DNA from: Candidatus Magasanikiibacteriota bacterium
GTDB lineage: Bacteria; Patescibacteriota; Patescibacteriia; Magasanikbacterales; UBA922
Reading direction: 5' to 3'
Assembly: GCA_003230965.1 (NCBI GenBank)
Contig: QIHL01000080.1
Coordinates: 1 to 17,370 of the forward strand
DNA length: 17,370 nt
The position numbers and the translations under genes were made by a program. Every line of letters starts with the position of its first letter. The first letter of the stretch is position 1. Shown here piece after piece: positions 6,509 to 13,937 of this stretch. The notes under the pieces are model-generated. The model saw only the letters and a program-made list of their open reading frames with translations, was not told where the DNA came from and did no database searches.

Positions 6509-6955
6509 ATGAAACAGCAAGCGATTGCAAAATTGAACAGTCTACGCATGAGTCCACGAAAGGTGCGATTAGTGGTGGATTTGATTCGTAATAAATCAGT
6601 AGAGGATGCATTGGTTCAATTGCAATATTCCAAAAAAGACGCAGCTCGTCCAGTTATGAAGTTAATCCAGTCAGCTGTTGCGAATGCTGATCATAATCAT
6701 AAAATGGAGAAAAATAGTTTGCATATTGTGACAGCGACGGTTGATGGGGGAGCAATACTGAAACGCTGGATACCACGCGCAATGGGACGAGCAACACCGA
6801 TTAGAAAACGAACGAGCCATATTACTATTGTTCTAGAAGGCGATGTAAAAGAAATTAAAAAAATAGCAAAAATAAAAGAAATTAAATCAGAAGAAAAAAA
6901 AGATAATTCTAACAAAACAGAAAAGAAAATAATAACAAAAGAGAAAGAATCATAA
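6509..6955 (+). CDS. rplV: Large ribosomal subunit protein uL22 with lysine-rich tail
   Basis: A 148-residue L22, which lines the exit tunnel beside L4. The core has LRMSPRKVRLVVDLIRNK (12-29), the beta-hairpin region KRWIPRAMGRATPI (85-98) and the signature SHITIVLE (103-110). Residues from about 113 onward form a tail made mostly of K, E, I, N and S, unlike the usual 110-residue L22; it is probably disordered and solvent-exposed. Start context CGTTATATG. The base composition of the tail is very A-rich, as expected from its lysines. Confidence 0.96.
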   Translation: MKQQAIAKLNSLRMSPRKVRLVVDLIRNKSVEDALVQLQYSKKDAARPVMKLIQSAVANADHNHKMEKNSLHIVTATVDGGAILKRWIPRAMGRATPIRKRTSHITIVLEGDVKEIKKIAKIKEIKSEEKKDNSNKTEKKIITKEKES

Positions 6956-6976
6956 TTATTTGTCAGATTGTTTCGT

Positions 6977-7645
6977 ATGGGTCATAAAGTTCATCCAAAA
7001 ATTTATAGAATGCAAGTTATCTATACTTGGGATTCTCGCTGGTTTAGTAATAAGAACTATGCTAGATTTATTGAAAATGATATTCGTATACGTGAATACT
7101 TGACAAAAAAGTTTAAAGATGCGCATATTGATGCTATTAGTATTGAACGTGGACCAAAAAATATGACAGTAACGATTGTGGCAGCAAAACCTGGGTTTAT
7201 TATCGGTCGTGGTGGAAAAGGGCTTGACGATGTTCGCAAACACATTGAACGTAAATTCCTGCAAATGAAATTGCGTGTCAAGTTAAACATTCGTGAAGTG
7301 CACAACCCAGCATTATCAGCACAGGTAGTTGCGCAAACCGTTGTCAGTGAAATTGAACGCCGTATGCCATTTCGGCGTGTTATGAAACAAGCAATTGAAC
7401 GTGTAATGAAAGCTGGTGCACAAGGTGTGAAGGTTGCAATGTCTGGTAGATTGAATGGTGCGGATATTGCACGAACTGAAAAACTTGCCGCAGGTACTGT
7501 TCCGTTAATTACTTTACGTTCTGATGTAGACTACGCATTTGTAGAAGCGCAAACAATATATGGAAAAATTGGTGTGAAAGTATGGATTTGCAAAGGTGAA
7601 GTATTTGGACGTAAAGATCAGTTTTTACAAACAGAAGAAAAATAA
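6977..7645 (+). CDS. rpsC: Small ribosomal subunit protein uS3
   Basis: A 222-residue S3, which forms the mRNA entry channel with S4 and S5. The N-terminal KH domain has GFIIGRGGKGL at 73-83; the C-terminal domain carries the signature segment from about 140 (MSGRLNGADIARTE near 155-168) to YGKIGVKVWI. The ATG at 6977 starts MGHKVHPK, the family's standard beginning; the TTG at 6968 is in frame but would only add MFR. Start context TTTCGTATG. Confidence 0.97.
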   Translation: MGHKVHPKIYRMQVIYTWDSRWFSNKNYARFIENDIRIREYLTKKFKDAHIDAISIERGPKNMTVTIVAAKPGFIIGRGGKGLDDVRKHIERKFLQMKLRVKLNIREVHNPALSAQVVAQTVVSEIERRMPFRRVMKQAIERVMKAGAQGVKVAMSGRLNGADIARTEKLAAGTVPLITLRSDVDYAFVEAQTIYGKIGVKVWICKGEVFGRKDQFLQTEEK

Positions 7646-7668
7646 TTGTTGCATGATTAAACTAGATT

Positions 7669-8082
7669 ATGTTATTACCAAAAAAAGTAAAACACAGAAA
7701 ATGGCACAAACCACGTCGCAATAACAAAGGTGTAGCTACACGTATGACTAGTATTGCGTTTGGCGATTTCGGATTGAGCGCACAGACTCCGGCATGGATT
7801 ACATCTCGTCAGATTGAAGCCGCACGACGTGTTATGACACGCTATGTTCGTCGCGGTGGAAAAATTTGGATTCGTGTGTTTCCTGATCGCCCAGTAACAA
7901 AAAAAGGAAATGAACTTCCGATGGGTGGTGGAAAAGGTGCCCCAGATCATTATGTCGCGACTGTAAAACCTGGGACAATACTGTTTGAAATCGGTGGTAT
8001 TCCAGAAGATAAAGCACGTGAAGCTCTAAGCCTTGCTACCTATAAGCTTCCGATGAAAGCAAAAGTTATTACAAAAGTGTAA
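7669..8082 (+). CDS. rplP: Large ribosomal subunit protein uL16
   Basis: A 137-residue L16, which helps organise the tRNA A site and the 5S/23S region. Conserved features are MLLPKKVKHRKWHK at the start, the segment RRGGKIWIRVFPDRPVTKK (61-79) and MGGGKGAPDHYVA (85-97). Full length, no tail. The gap from rpsC is 23 nt. The ATG lies in GATTATG, with no Shine-Dalgarno site. Confidence 0.98.
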   Translation: MLLPKKVKHRKWHKPRRNNKGVATRMTSIAFGDFGLSAQTPAWITSRQIEAARRVMTRYVRRGGKIWIRVFPDRPVTKKGNELPMGGGKGAPDHYVATVKPGTILFEIGGIPEDKAREALSLATYKLPMKAKVITKV

Positions 8083-8088
8083 CATTAT

Positions 8089-8289
8089 ATGGACTATACA
8101 GATTTGTACAATCAGTCAGAAATTCAGTTACACACTTTGCTTGCTGAAAAACGTGTTGCATTACGTGAAATGACATTTCAGTCAAGCAATAGTCAGTTGA
8201 AGGATGTGCGAGAAATTCGTGAAACCAAACGAACAATTGCACGTATTTTGACTGCACTGAATGCAAAACGTATTGCAAAGAACGTATAA
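8089..8289 (+). CDS. rpmC: Large ribosomal subunit protein uL29
   Basis: A 66-residue L29, a small two-helix protein at the tunnel exit next to L23. The pattern of paired helices with LHTLLAEKRVALREMTFQ (15-32) and the KRTIARILTALNAKR end (48-62) matches the family, as does its place between rplP and rpsQ. Start context ACATTATATG; 6 nt after rplP. Confidence 0.95.
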   Translation: MDYTDLYNQSEIQLHTLLAEKRVALREMTFQSSNSQLKDVREIRETKRTIARILTALNAKRIAKNV

Positions 8290-8301
8290 TACTTGTTTTA
8301 T

Positions 8302-8586
8302 ATGATTGAAAAAGTAACACAAAAAAAAGAACAGAGAATTATTCATAAACGAACGTTTAATGGTATTGTTCGGAGTACTGGTTCTGCAAAAACGATTTAT
8401 GTTCGCGTCGCAACCGTGAAGACACATCCAAAATATCGTAAGCAGTATACGACACATAAGATTTATGCTGTTCATGATGAAAAAGGCAATGCAGTAATCG
8501 GTGATATTGTTAGTTTTGAAGAATGTCGTCCATTAAGTAAGACCAAGCGATGGCGTTTAACACAAGTAGTGAGGCACACTGTCTAA
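8302..8586 (+). CDS. rpsQ: Small ribosomal subunit protein uS17
   Basis: A 94-residue S17, a primary 16S rRNA-binding OB-fold protein. Visible family marks are FNGIVRSTGSAKTIYVRV (18-35), HPKYRKQYTTHKIYAVHDE (42-60) and the signature GDIVSFEECRPLSKTKRW (67-84). The ATG at 8302 (context TTTTATATG) is chosen over an in-frame TTG at 8293, which would begin 3 nt after the rpmC stop and add only three residues. Confidence 0.97.
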   Translation: MIEKVTQKKEQRIIHKRTFNGIVRSTGSAKTIYVRVATVKTHPKYRKQYTTHKIYAVHDEKGNAVIGDIVSFEECRPLSKTKRWRLTQVVRHTV

Positions 8587-8620
8587 TATATAATCCATTT
8601 GTTTTCATCAATTTTTTGAT

Positions 8621-8992
8621 ATGATTCAACACAGAAGCATGCTCAAATCCGCGGATAACACTGGTGCAAAAAAGCTCCAATGTATTCGTGTACTTGGTGG
8701 GTACAAGAAGCGTTTTGCACGTATTGGTGATGTTATTACATGTACTGTGAAAGAAGCTGTGCCTCGTGGCATGGTTAAGAAAGGTGAGGTTATTCACGCG
8801 GTGATTGTTCGCCAGAGAAAGGAATTGCGTCGCAAGGATGGTACGTATATTCGTTTTGATGAAAATGCTGTCGTTATTATTGATAGAAAAACAAAAGAAC
8901 CAAAAGGTACTCGTATTTTTGGACCAATTGCAAGAGAATTACGTGTACGTGGATATCAAAAGATTGTATCTCTTGCTCCTGAAGTATTATAA
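8621..8992 (+). CDS. rplN: Large ribosomal subunit protein uL14
   Basis: A 123-residue L14 at the intersubunit face of the 50S. It starts MIQHRSMLKSADNTGAKK, close to the family norm, and has VIVRQRKELRRKDGTYIRFDENAVV (residues about 62-86) and GTRIFGPIARELR (96-108). Length is exactly typical. A 34-nt gap precedes it. The stop TAA (8990-8992) is followed by one base and then the rplX ATG, so the two are almost overlapped. Confidence 0.98.
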   Translation: MIQHRSMLKSADNTGAKKLQCIRVLGGYKKRFARIGDVITCTVKEAVPRGMVKKGEVIHAVIVRQRKELRRKDGTYIRFDENAVVIIDRKTKEPKGTRIFGPIARELRVRGYQKIVSLAPEVL

Positions 8993-8993
8993 T

Positions 8994-9314
8994 ATGAAGA
9001 TAAAAACTGGTGACAAAGTAAAAGTTCTTCGCGGTAAAGATCGTGGCAAAAACGGTAAAGTCGTGCAGGTCTTGACGAATAAAAAAACACACAAGATTTA
9101 TGTGGTGGTAGAAGGTGTCAATAAATTGAAACGCCACATGCGTCCATCTCAGCAAGGTCAAAAAGGGCAAATTATTGAATTGCCTGCACCGATTGCAATT
9201 GGTAATGTGATGTTTCTGGATCCGACCAACAATAAACCAACACGTGTAGGTTTCAAAATGGAAGGTAGTGAAAAGAAGCGTGTGGCTAAAAAAACTGGAG
9301 AATTTATCATCTAA
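8994..9314 (+). CDS. rplX: Large ribosomal subunit protein uL24
   Basis: A 106-residue L24, an assembly initiator of the 50S. The KOW motif is at 3-30 (IKTGDKVKVLRGKDRGKNGK, then VVQV), followed by VEGVNKLKRHMRP and the tail RVAKKTGEFI. The ATG at 8994 is chosen though the open frame extends to 8805: the upstream part is inside rplN in another frame and has no L24 homology. The junction with rplN reads TAATATG, one base between stop and start. Confidence 0.97.
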   Translation: MKIKTGDKVKVLRGKDRGKNGKVVQVLTNKKTHKIYVVVEGVNKLKRHMRPSQQGQKGQIIELPAPIAIGNVMFLDPTNNKPTRVGFKMEGSEKKRVAKKTGEFII

Positions 9315-9340
9315 TATTACTTGTCCGTTGATTTGTTTCT

Positions 9341-9886
9341 ATGAAATCTCAATTATATACACAATATAAAGAAAGCGTTGTCCCTGAAATGAAGACTGAA
9401 TTTGGATATAGCAACCCAATGCAAGTACCAAAAATCAATCATGTTGTGTTGAATGTTGGCTATGGTCGTCATGTGAAGGACAAAGTGTTTATTGAAAATG
9501 TTGAGAAAACGTTGGCACAGATTAGTGGACAAAAACCAATACACAACAAGGCAAAGAAATCCATTTCTAATTTCAAAATTCGTGAAGGAATGGCAATTGG
9601 AGCTTCTGTAACACTCCGCGGATTGAATATGTATGACTTTCTGTATAGATTTGTAAATATAGTTTTACCACGCGTGCGTGATTTTCGTGGTCTTTCTCCA
9701 AAGAGTTTTGATGCGCATGGGAATTATACACTTGGTTTGAAAGAAAATATTTCATTTCCAGAAGTGCAGGTTGATTCTAATGATAAGATTCATGGACTTG
9801 AAATTACAATTACAACAAGTGCAAATACAACTGAAGAAGCAAAAGCTTTATTGACCAAACTCGGATTTCCATTTCGAGATAAATAA
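9341..9886 (+). CDS. rplE: Large ribosomal subunit protein uL5
   Basis: A 181-residue L5 that binds 5S rRNA and contacts P-site tRNA. Landmarks are the N-terminal NPMQVPKINHVVLNVGYG (25-42), GQKPIHNKAKKSISNFKIREG (63-83), LPRVRDFRGL (109-118) and the C-terminal LEITITTSANTTEEAKALL with LGFPF. Length is typical. The gap from rplX is 26 nt; start context TTTCTATG with no Shine-Dalgarno site. In E. coli this start region is where S8 represses the spc operon; I could not identify such a site here. Confidence 0.98.
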   Translation: MKSQLYTQYKESVVPEMKTEFGYSNPMQVPKINHVVLNVGYGRHVKDKVFIENVEKTLAQISGQKPIHNKAKKSISNFKIREGMAIGASVTLRGLNMYDFLYRFVNIVLPRVRDFRGLSPKSFDAHGNYTLGLKENISFPEVQVDSNDKIHGLEITITTSANTTEEAKALLTKLGFPFRDK

Positions 9887-9914
9887 TATATACCGTTTAT
9901 TTACTTGATATTTT

Positions 9915-10100
9915 ATGGCAACTAAGGGACAAATCGCAAAATCCAATCGTATACCAAAATATAGCACACGCATTGTGCGTCGTTGTTGGAAGTGTGGACG
10001 CAAGCGCGGATACATGCGTAAGTTTGGATTATGTCGTATTTGTTTCCGTGAATTAGCAAATAACGGAAAACTTCCTGGTGTTCGTAAATCAAGTTGGTAA
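9915..10100 (+). CDS. rpsZ: Small ribosomal subunit protein uS14, zinc-binding type Z
   Basis: A 61-residue short-form S14 with the four-cysteine zinc site C24, C27, C40, C43 (CWKC and CRIC), the form that does not need a long N-terminal domain. It ends GKLPGVRKSSW, as the family does. Only this zinc-dependent copy is in the window; a zinc-free paralogue, common in some bacteria, is not seen here. Start context ATTTTATG; 28 nt after rplE. Confidence 0.97.
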   Translation: MATKGQIAKSNRIPKYSTRIVRRCWKCGRKRGYMRKFGLCRICFRELANNGKLPGVRKSSW

Positions 10101-10114
10101 TTTACACGTATTTT

Positions 10115-10504
10115 ATGATGACCGATCCTATTGCAGACATGCTTACTCGCATTCGCAACGCACAATCCGCACACAAGTTGACTGTTGTTGTTCCATTTTC
10201 TAAACTCAAACTTGCTGTTGCTGAAATTTTGTATGCAAATAAATATATTGGAGCTATTGAAACGATTGATACTCCAAAGAAAATTTTGGAATTGACTTTA
10301 CTATACTGCGACAAACAACCTGTAATCACTAGCTTGACTCGTGAAAGCAAACCAGGTCATCGCATGTATCGTAAAGCTGATGAACTACCGAAAGTGTTGA
10401 ATGGGTATGGTATTGCTATTGTCTCTACCTCGCGCGGTATGATGACTAACAAAGAAGCAGTAAAACAGGGAATCGGTGGCGAGGTACTTTGCTCTGTGTA
10501 TTAA
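10115..10504 (+). CDS. rpsH: Small ribosomal subunit protein uS8
   Basis: A 129-residue S8, a primary 16S rRNA binder. It starts MMTDPIADMLTRIRNAQ and ends with the signature STSRGMMTNKEAVKQGIGGEVLC. Two ATGs are adjacent (10115 and 10118); the first is taken because it has the T at -1 that every other gene here has, while the second has G. The TTG at 10094 would overlap the end of rpsZ and is rejected. In E. coli S8 is the autogenous repressor of the spc operon. Confidence 0.97.
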   Translation: MMTDPIADMLTRIRNAQSAHKLTVVVPFSKLKLAVAEILYANKYIGAIETIDTPKKILELTLLYCDKQPVITSLTRESKPGHRMYRKADELPKVLNGYGIAIVSTSRGMMTNKEAVKQGIGGEVLCSVY

Positions 10505-10516
10505 TGTTTTTGTATC

Positions 10517-10543
10517 GCATACTGTTGATGCTAGCATGTATGC
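10517..10543 (+). other. Inverted repeat in the rpsH-rplF gap
   Basis: GCATAC (10517-10522) can pair with GTATGC (10538-10543) around a 15-nt loop that contains the palindrome ATGCTAGCAT (10528-10537). The 53-nt gap is one of the longest inside the packed cluster. There is no U-run, so this is not an intrinsic terminator; it may be an RNA processing or protein-binding site, or chance. Confidence 0.3.
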
Positions 10544-10557
10544 CATGAATAAATTAT

Positions 10558-11103
10558 ATGTCAAGAATTGGAAAACAACTTATTACTATTCCATCTGGTG
10601 TTACTGTGTCTATTGATGATGGCATTTTGATTGTGAAAGGACCAAAAGGAGAATTGAAGCGGAAATTACACCCATTGGTAACTGTATCTGTGAATGATGG
10701 TATTGCTACTGTTGATGTAGTGAATAAAGAAAATAAAAAAGAACGATCACTGTGGGGGACATTTGCTTCCCATCTTAAAAATATGGTTATTGGTGTGACT
10801 GACGGATACAAACGACAATTAGAAATTAATGGTGTTGGGTATCGTGCATCAATACAAGGAAAAAATCTGAAATTGGAAGTTGGTTATTCTCATATTGTAC
10901 TTTTTCCATTGCCTGACAGTATTACTGGAACTGTTGAAAAGAATGTAATCACAATTGAAGGCACAGATAAAGAAATTGTTGGTCAGGTTGCATCAGAAAT
11001 TCGTGCAATTCGTAAACCTGAGCCGTACAAAGGAAAAGGTATTAAATACATGGAAGAAATAATTAGACGCAAGGCTGGTAAAGCAGCAAAAGCTACAGCT
11101 TAA
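10558..11103 (+). CDS. rplF: Large ribosomal subunit protein uL6
   Basis: A 181-residue L6 at the base of the L7/L12 stalk near the sarcin-ricin loop. It starts MSRIGKQLITIPSGV, carries the family's two repeated alpha/beta domains (about 1-82 and 83-165), and has the C-terminal signature PEPYKGKGIKYMEEIIRRKAGK (156-177). Length is normal. Start context AAATTATATG. Confidence 0.98.
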   Translation: MSRIGKQLITIPSGVTVSIDDGILIVKGPKGELKRKLHPLVTVSVNDGIATVDVVNKENKKERSLWGTFASHLKNMVIGVTDGYKRQLEINGVGYRASIQGKNLKLEVGYSHIVLFPLPDSITGTVEKNVITIEGTDKEIVGQVASEIRAIRKPEPYKGKGIKYMEEIIRRKAGKAAKATA

Positions 11104-11117
11104 TGTGATATTATTAT

Positions 11118-11492
11118 ATGCATATTTACAAAAATAAAAAAACTTATTCACGTAATAGTCGCCATGCACGGATTCGTTCACGCGTTTCTGGTACTGCACT
11201 GCGTCCACGTTTGGTTGTAACGCGTAGTTTACGTGCTATGTTTGCGCAGTTGATTGATGATATAAGCAGTAAAACGTTGGTATCGTTACACTCAAAGACG
11301 ATAGATACAAATGCAGATGCAGGAGAACGAACAGGTAATGTTGCAACAGCCTATTTGCTTGGTAAAGCATTAGCAGAGGTTGCAAAAGCAAAAGGAGTAA
11401 ACAGTGTTGTGTTTGATCGCGCTGGGTATGCGTATCATGGTCGCGTAAAAGCACTAGCAGACGGAGCCAGAGATGGCGGTTTGATTTTCTAA
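11118..11492 (+). CDS. rplR: Large ribosomal subunit protein uL18
   Basis: A 124-residue L18 that carries 5S rRNA into the 50S with L5. It shows RHARIRSRVSGTALRPRLVV (15-34), the central AYLLGKALAEVAKAKGV and the ending FDRAGYAYHGRVKALADGARDGGL, which is diagnostic. Length is typical, with a basic N-terminus. Start context ATTATATG; 14 nt after rplF. Confidence 0.98.
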   Translation: MHIYKNKKTYSRNSRHARIRSRVSGTALRPRLVVTRSLRAMFAQLIDDISSKTLVSLHSKTIDTNADAGERTGNVATAYLLGKALAEVAKAKGVNSVVFDRAGYAYHGRVKALADGARDGGLIF

Positions 11493-11507
11493 TTTCAATT
11501 GAATTGT

Positions 11508-12140
11508 ATGCAGGATAAACCAAAAACACGCAGACGAAGAAAATTTACCGGTCCACGTGAAAAACCGGAATTTGATCAACAGATTGTTGATTTGGCACGT
11601 GTAACACGCGTAACCAAAGGTGGAAAACAACTAAATTTCCGCGCGTGTGTTTTGATTGGTGACCGTAAAGGTCGGGTTGGATATGGCGTTCAAAAAGGAA
11701 AAGATGTTCAATTAGCTGTAGAAAAAGCAGTTCGTCAGGCTAAAAAACAGCTCATTCGTATTCCAATTATACATGATACGATTCCACATGCTGTAATTTC
11801 TAAATATAAAGCAGCAAAAGTTATTCTTAAGCCTGCTCCACAAGGTTCTGGAGTTATCGCTGGTAGTGTAATTCGTACGGTTCTTGAAATGGCTGGTGTG
11901 CCAAATGCATCTTCAAAGATGGTTGGCAAAACTAATAACAAAATTACAAATATCAAAGCAGTATTTGATGCACTTAATTCTTTTCATAAGGATGCAATTG
12001 CACGAGCAACTACTTCAAAAAAAAATACAGAAAAGAAAATAGAAAAGATAGTAAAGAAACCAACAGCAAAAATAATAAAGTCTACAAAAAGCGAATGTAT
12101 TAAAGAAAATAAAAAAGAAGTTATTGAAAAGAAGGCATAA
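11508..12140 (+). CDS. rpsE: Small ribosomal subunit protein uS5 with lysine-rich tail
   Basis: A 210-residue S5, which shapes the mRNA entry site and affects decoding fidelity. The double-stranded RNA-binding domain contains the signature RVTKGGKQLNFRACVLIGD (34-52) and GRVGYGVQKGKDV (55-67); the C-terminal domain has GSGVIAGSVIRTVLEMAGV (113-131). Residues 169-210 are a tail of mostly K, E, I, T and N, absent from standard 165-residue S5. The ATG at 11508 (context AATTGTATG) is preferred to the TTG at 11499. rplO follows after 11 nt, with no rpmD between. Confidence 0.97.
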   Translation: MQDKPKTRRRRKFTGPREKPEFDQQIVDLARVTRVTKGGKQLNFRACVLIGDRKGRVGYGVQKGKDVQLAVEKAVRQAKKQLIRIPIIHDTIPHAVISKYKAAKVILKPAPQGSGVIAGSVIRTVLEMAGVPNASSKMVGKTNNKITNIKAVFDALNSFHKDAIARATTSKKNTEKKIEKIVKKPTAKIIKSTKSECIKENKKEVIEKKA

Positions 12141-12151
12141 CATTAATTTCT

Positions 12152-12598
12152 ATGACGACTTCACTCGGTGCACATTCTATTTCTTCTAACGTAAAGGCTC
12201 GTACCAAGACGAAGCGTCTTGGTCGTGGAAATGGATCAGGAAAAGGAACGACAGCCGCACGCGGTCAAAAAGGACAAAATGCTCGTTCAGGCGGACGCAG
12301 TGGTAATAGACTGCGTGGTTTAAAAAAAGCTATTCAGAAAGTCCCGAAACATCGTGGGTTCAAAAGTATGCACCCAAAAGCACAGAATATTACACTTGGC
12401 ATGCTTGAAAAATTGGCAGATAAAACACTGATTACATCTGTTGTATTACAACATGCAGGATATATTACTGACGCACGAAAAAGTGTAAAAATTATCGCAA
12501 CTGGATCAATCAAAAAAGCAGTAAAAGTTCAAGGTTGTCTTGCAACAAAAGGTGCAATAAAAGCAATTGAGAAGGTCGGTGGTTCTATTTTATTTTAA
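12152..12598 (+). CDS. rplO: Large ribosomal subunit protein uL15
   Basis: A 148-residue L15, a late 50S assembly protein with a long basic extension. The N-terminal Gly/Arg-rich region is typical: KRLGRGNGSGKGTTAARGQKG (residues 22-42), then GRSGNRL. The C-terminal globular part ends KGAIKAIEKVGGSILF. Length is normal. It follows rpsE directly, where rpmD (uL30) would sit in most bacteria. Start context TTTCTATG. Confidence 0.97.
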   Translation: MTTSLGAHSISSNVKARTKTKRLGRGNGSGKGTTAARGQKGQNARSGGRSGNRLRGLKKAIQKVPKHRGFKSMHPKAQNITLGMLEKLADKTLITSVVLQHAGYITDARKSVKIIATGSIKKAVKVQGCLATKGAIKAIEKVGGSILF

Positions 12599-12656
12599 TG
12601 AGTGGCATTCTCCTGTTATCTAACATTTGGATTTTGGATTTTGAAATTTTGTGAGT

Positions 12657-13934
12657 ATGTGGTGGGAAAAAGTACAACGCATGTGGAATACCAAGGATGT
12701 GAGAAATCGTATCCTGTTTGTTATTGGCATGCTTGTTATTTTTCGTGCGACAGCGCATATTCCGATTCCTGGAGTTGATCTTGCTAGCTTGCGGAATTTC
12801 CTTAATGGAAATCAAATTCTTGGTTTGTTAAATATATTTTCTGGTGGAAGTATTACGAACTTTTCAATCGTCATGCTTGGCGTTGCGCCGTATATCACTT
12901 CGTCCATTATATTTCAGTTGCTTGGCATGGTGATTCCAAGTCTTGAAGAATTGCAAAAAGAAGGGGAAAGTGGTATGCAGAAGATTAATATGTATACGCG
13001 ATTACTATCTGTACCACTGGCAATTCTGCAGGGATTTGGTTTAATCACATTGCTGGAGCGATCGCATGTTGGTATCACGAGTTCGTTATCTATTTTTCAA
13101 TGGTTTGCAATGTTGACTGTCGTAACTGCTGGTACTATTTTCCTTATGTGGATTGGTGAATTGATCACAGAGAAAAATGTTGGAAATGGTATTTCAATTT
13201 TGATTTTTGCAGGCATCGTTGCTGGATTACCAGGAGCGATTCAAACACTTTTGGTAAATTACACATCATCTGATTTATATACATATATTTTATTTCTAGT
13301 AATTGCCGTTGTGATGATTGTTGGTATTGTTTTTATTTCAGAAGGGCAACGTAATATTCCAGTTAGTTATGCCAAACAAATGCATGGGAACCGTATGACT
13401 GGCATGTCGCAACAAAGCCACCTGCCACTTCGTGTAAATACAGCTGGTGTGATTCCAATTATTTTTGCTATTTCTGTAATTTTGTTTCCTCCGATTATTG
13501 CACAGTTTTTTGCAACTGGTACAGGAACTGCAGCGCAGGTAGCGACGTTTGTAGTTGAATTATTTAACAATCAAGTTTTTTATGGTGTATTCTATTTTGT
13601 GTTAGTATTTGGTTTTACATATTTTTATACTGCTGTTATTTTTCAACCAGATCAAATGGCAGAAAATCTTCAGCGACAAGGTGCATTTATTCCAGGTATT
13701 CGTCCTGGCAAACAAACAGAAGAGTATTTGCGTAAAACTATGAGTAGGATTGTATTTAGTGGTGCATTATTCTTGGCAGTTATTGCTGTATTGCCAATTT
13801 TAGTTCAAGCATTTACTGGTATGAAGAATTTGGCTCTTGGAGGTACGAGTCTTTTAATTGTCGTGGCTGTTGCAATTGAAATTGCAAAGGCAGTTGAAGC
13901 ACAGATGACGATGCATGAATATGATAGGGTTTAA
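12657..13934 (+). CDS. secY: Protein translocase subunit SecY
   Basis: A 425-residue channel subunit of the Sec translocon, an integral membrane protein with ten predicted helices. Visible marks are helix 1 with FRATAHIPIPGVD (residues 29-41), the following plug region (LNIFSGGSITNFSIVMLGVAPYI), GTIFLMWIGELITEKNVGNG (helix 4-5), the cytosolic loop with HLPLRVNTAGVIPIIFA, and AENLQRQGAFIPGIRPGKQT (the ribosome-facing C5 loop). The start is uncertain: ATG 12657 (context TGAGTATG) gives MWWEKVQ; GTG 12651 adds two residues. The preceding 58 nt contain short TTGGATTTTGGATTTTG repetition and no clear promoter. Confidence 0.97.
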   Translation: MWWEKVQRMWNTKDVRNRILFVIGMLVIFRATAHIPIPGVDLASLRNFLNGNQILGLLNIFSGGSITNFSIVMLGVAPYITSSIIFQLLGMVIPSLEELQKEGESGMQKINMYTRLLSVPLAILQGFGLITLLERSHVGITSSLSIFQWFAMLTVVTAGTIFLMWIGELITEKNVGNGISILIFAGIVAGLPGAIQTLLVNYTSSDLYTYILFLVIAVVMIVGIVFISEGQRNIPVSYAKQMHGNRMTGMSQQSHLPLRVNTAGVIPIIFAISVILFPPIIAQFFATGTGTAAQVATFVVELFNNQVFYGVFYFVLVFGFTYFYTAVIFQPDQMAENLQRQGAFIPGIRPGKQTEEYLRKTMSRIVFSGALFLAVIAVLPILVQAFTGMKNLALGGTSLLIVVAVAIEIAKAVEAQMTMHEYDRV

Positions 13935-13937
13935 TCT

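Noticed and set aside
8589..8594. TATAAT before rplN as an internal promoter
   Set aside because: The hexamer 17 nt upstream is GTAGTG, unlike a -35; the gap is AT-rich and the match is likely chance.
8805..8993. Upstream extension of rplX
   Set aside because: It is out-of-frame translation of rplN; the L24 KOW domain begins right at ATG 8994.
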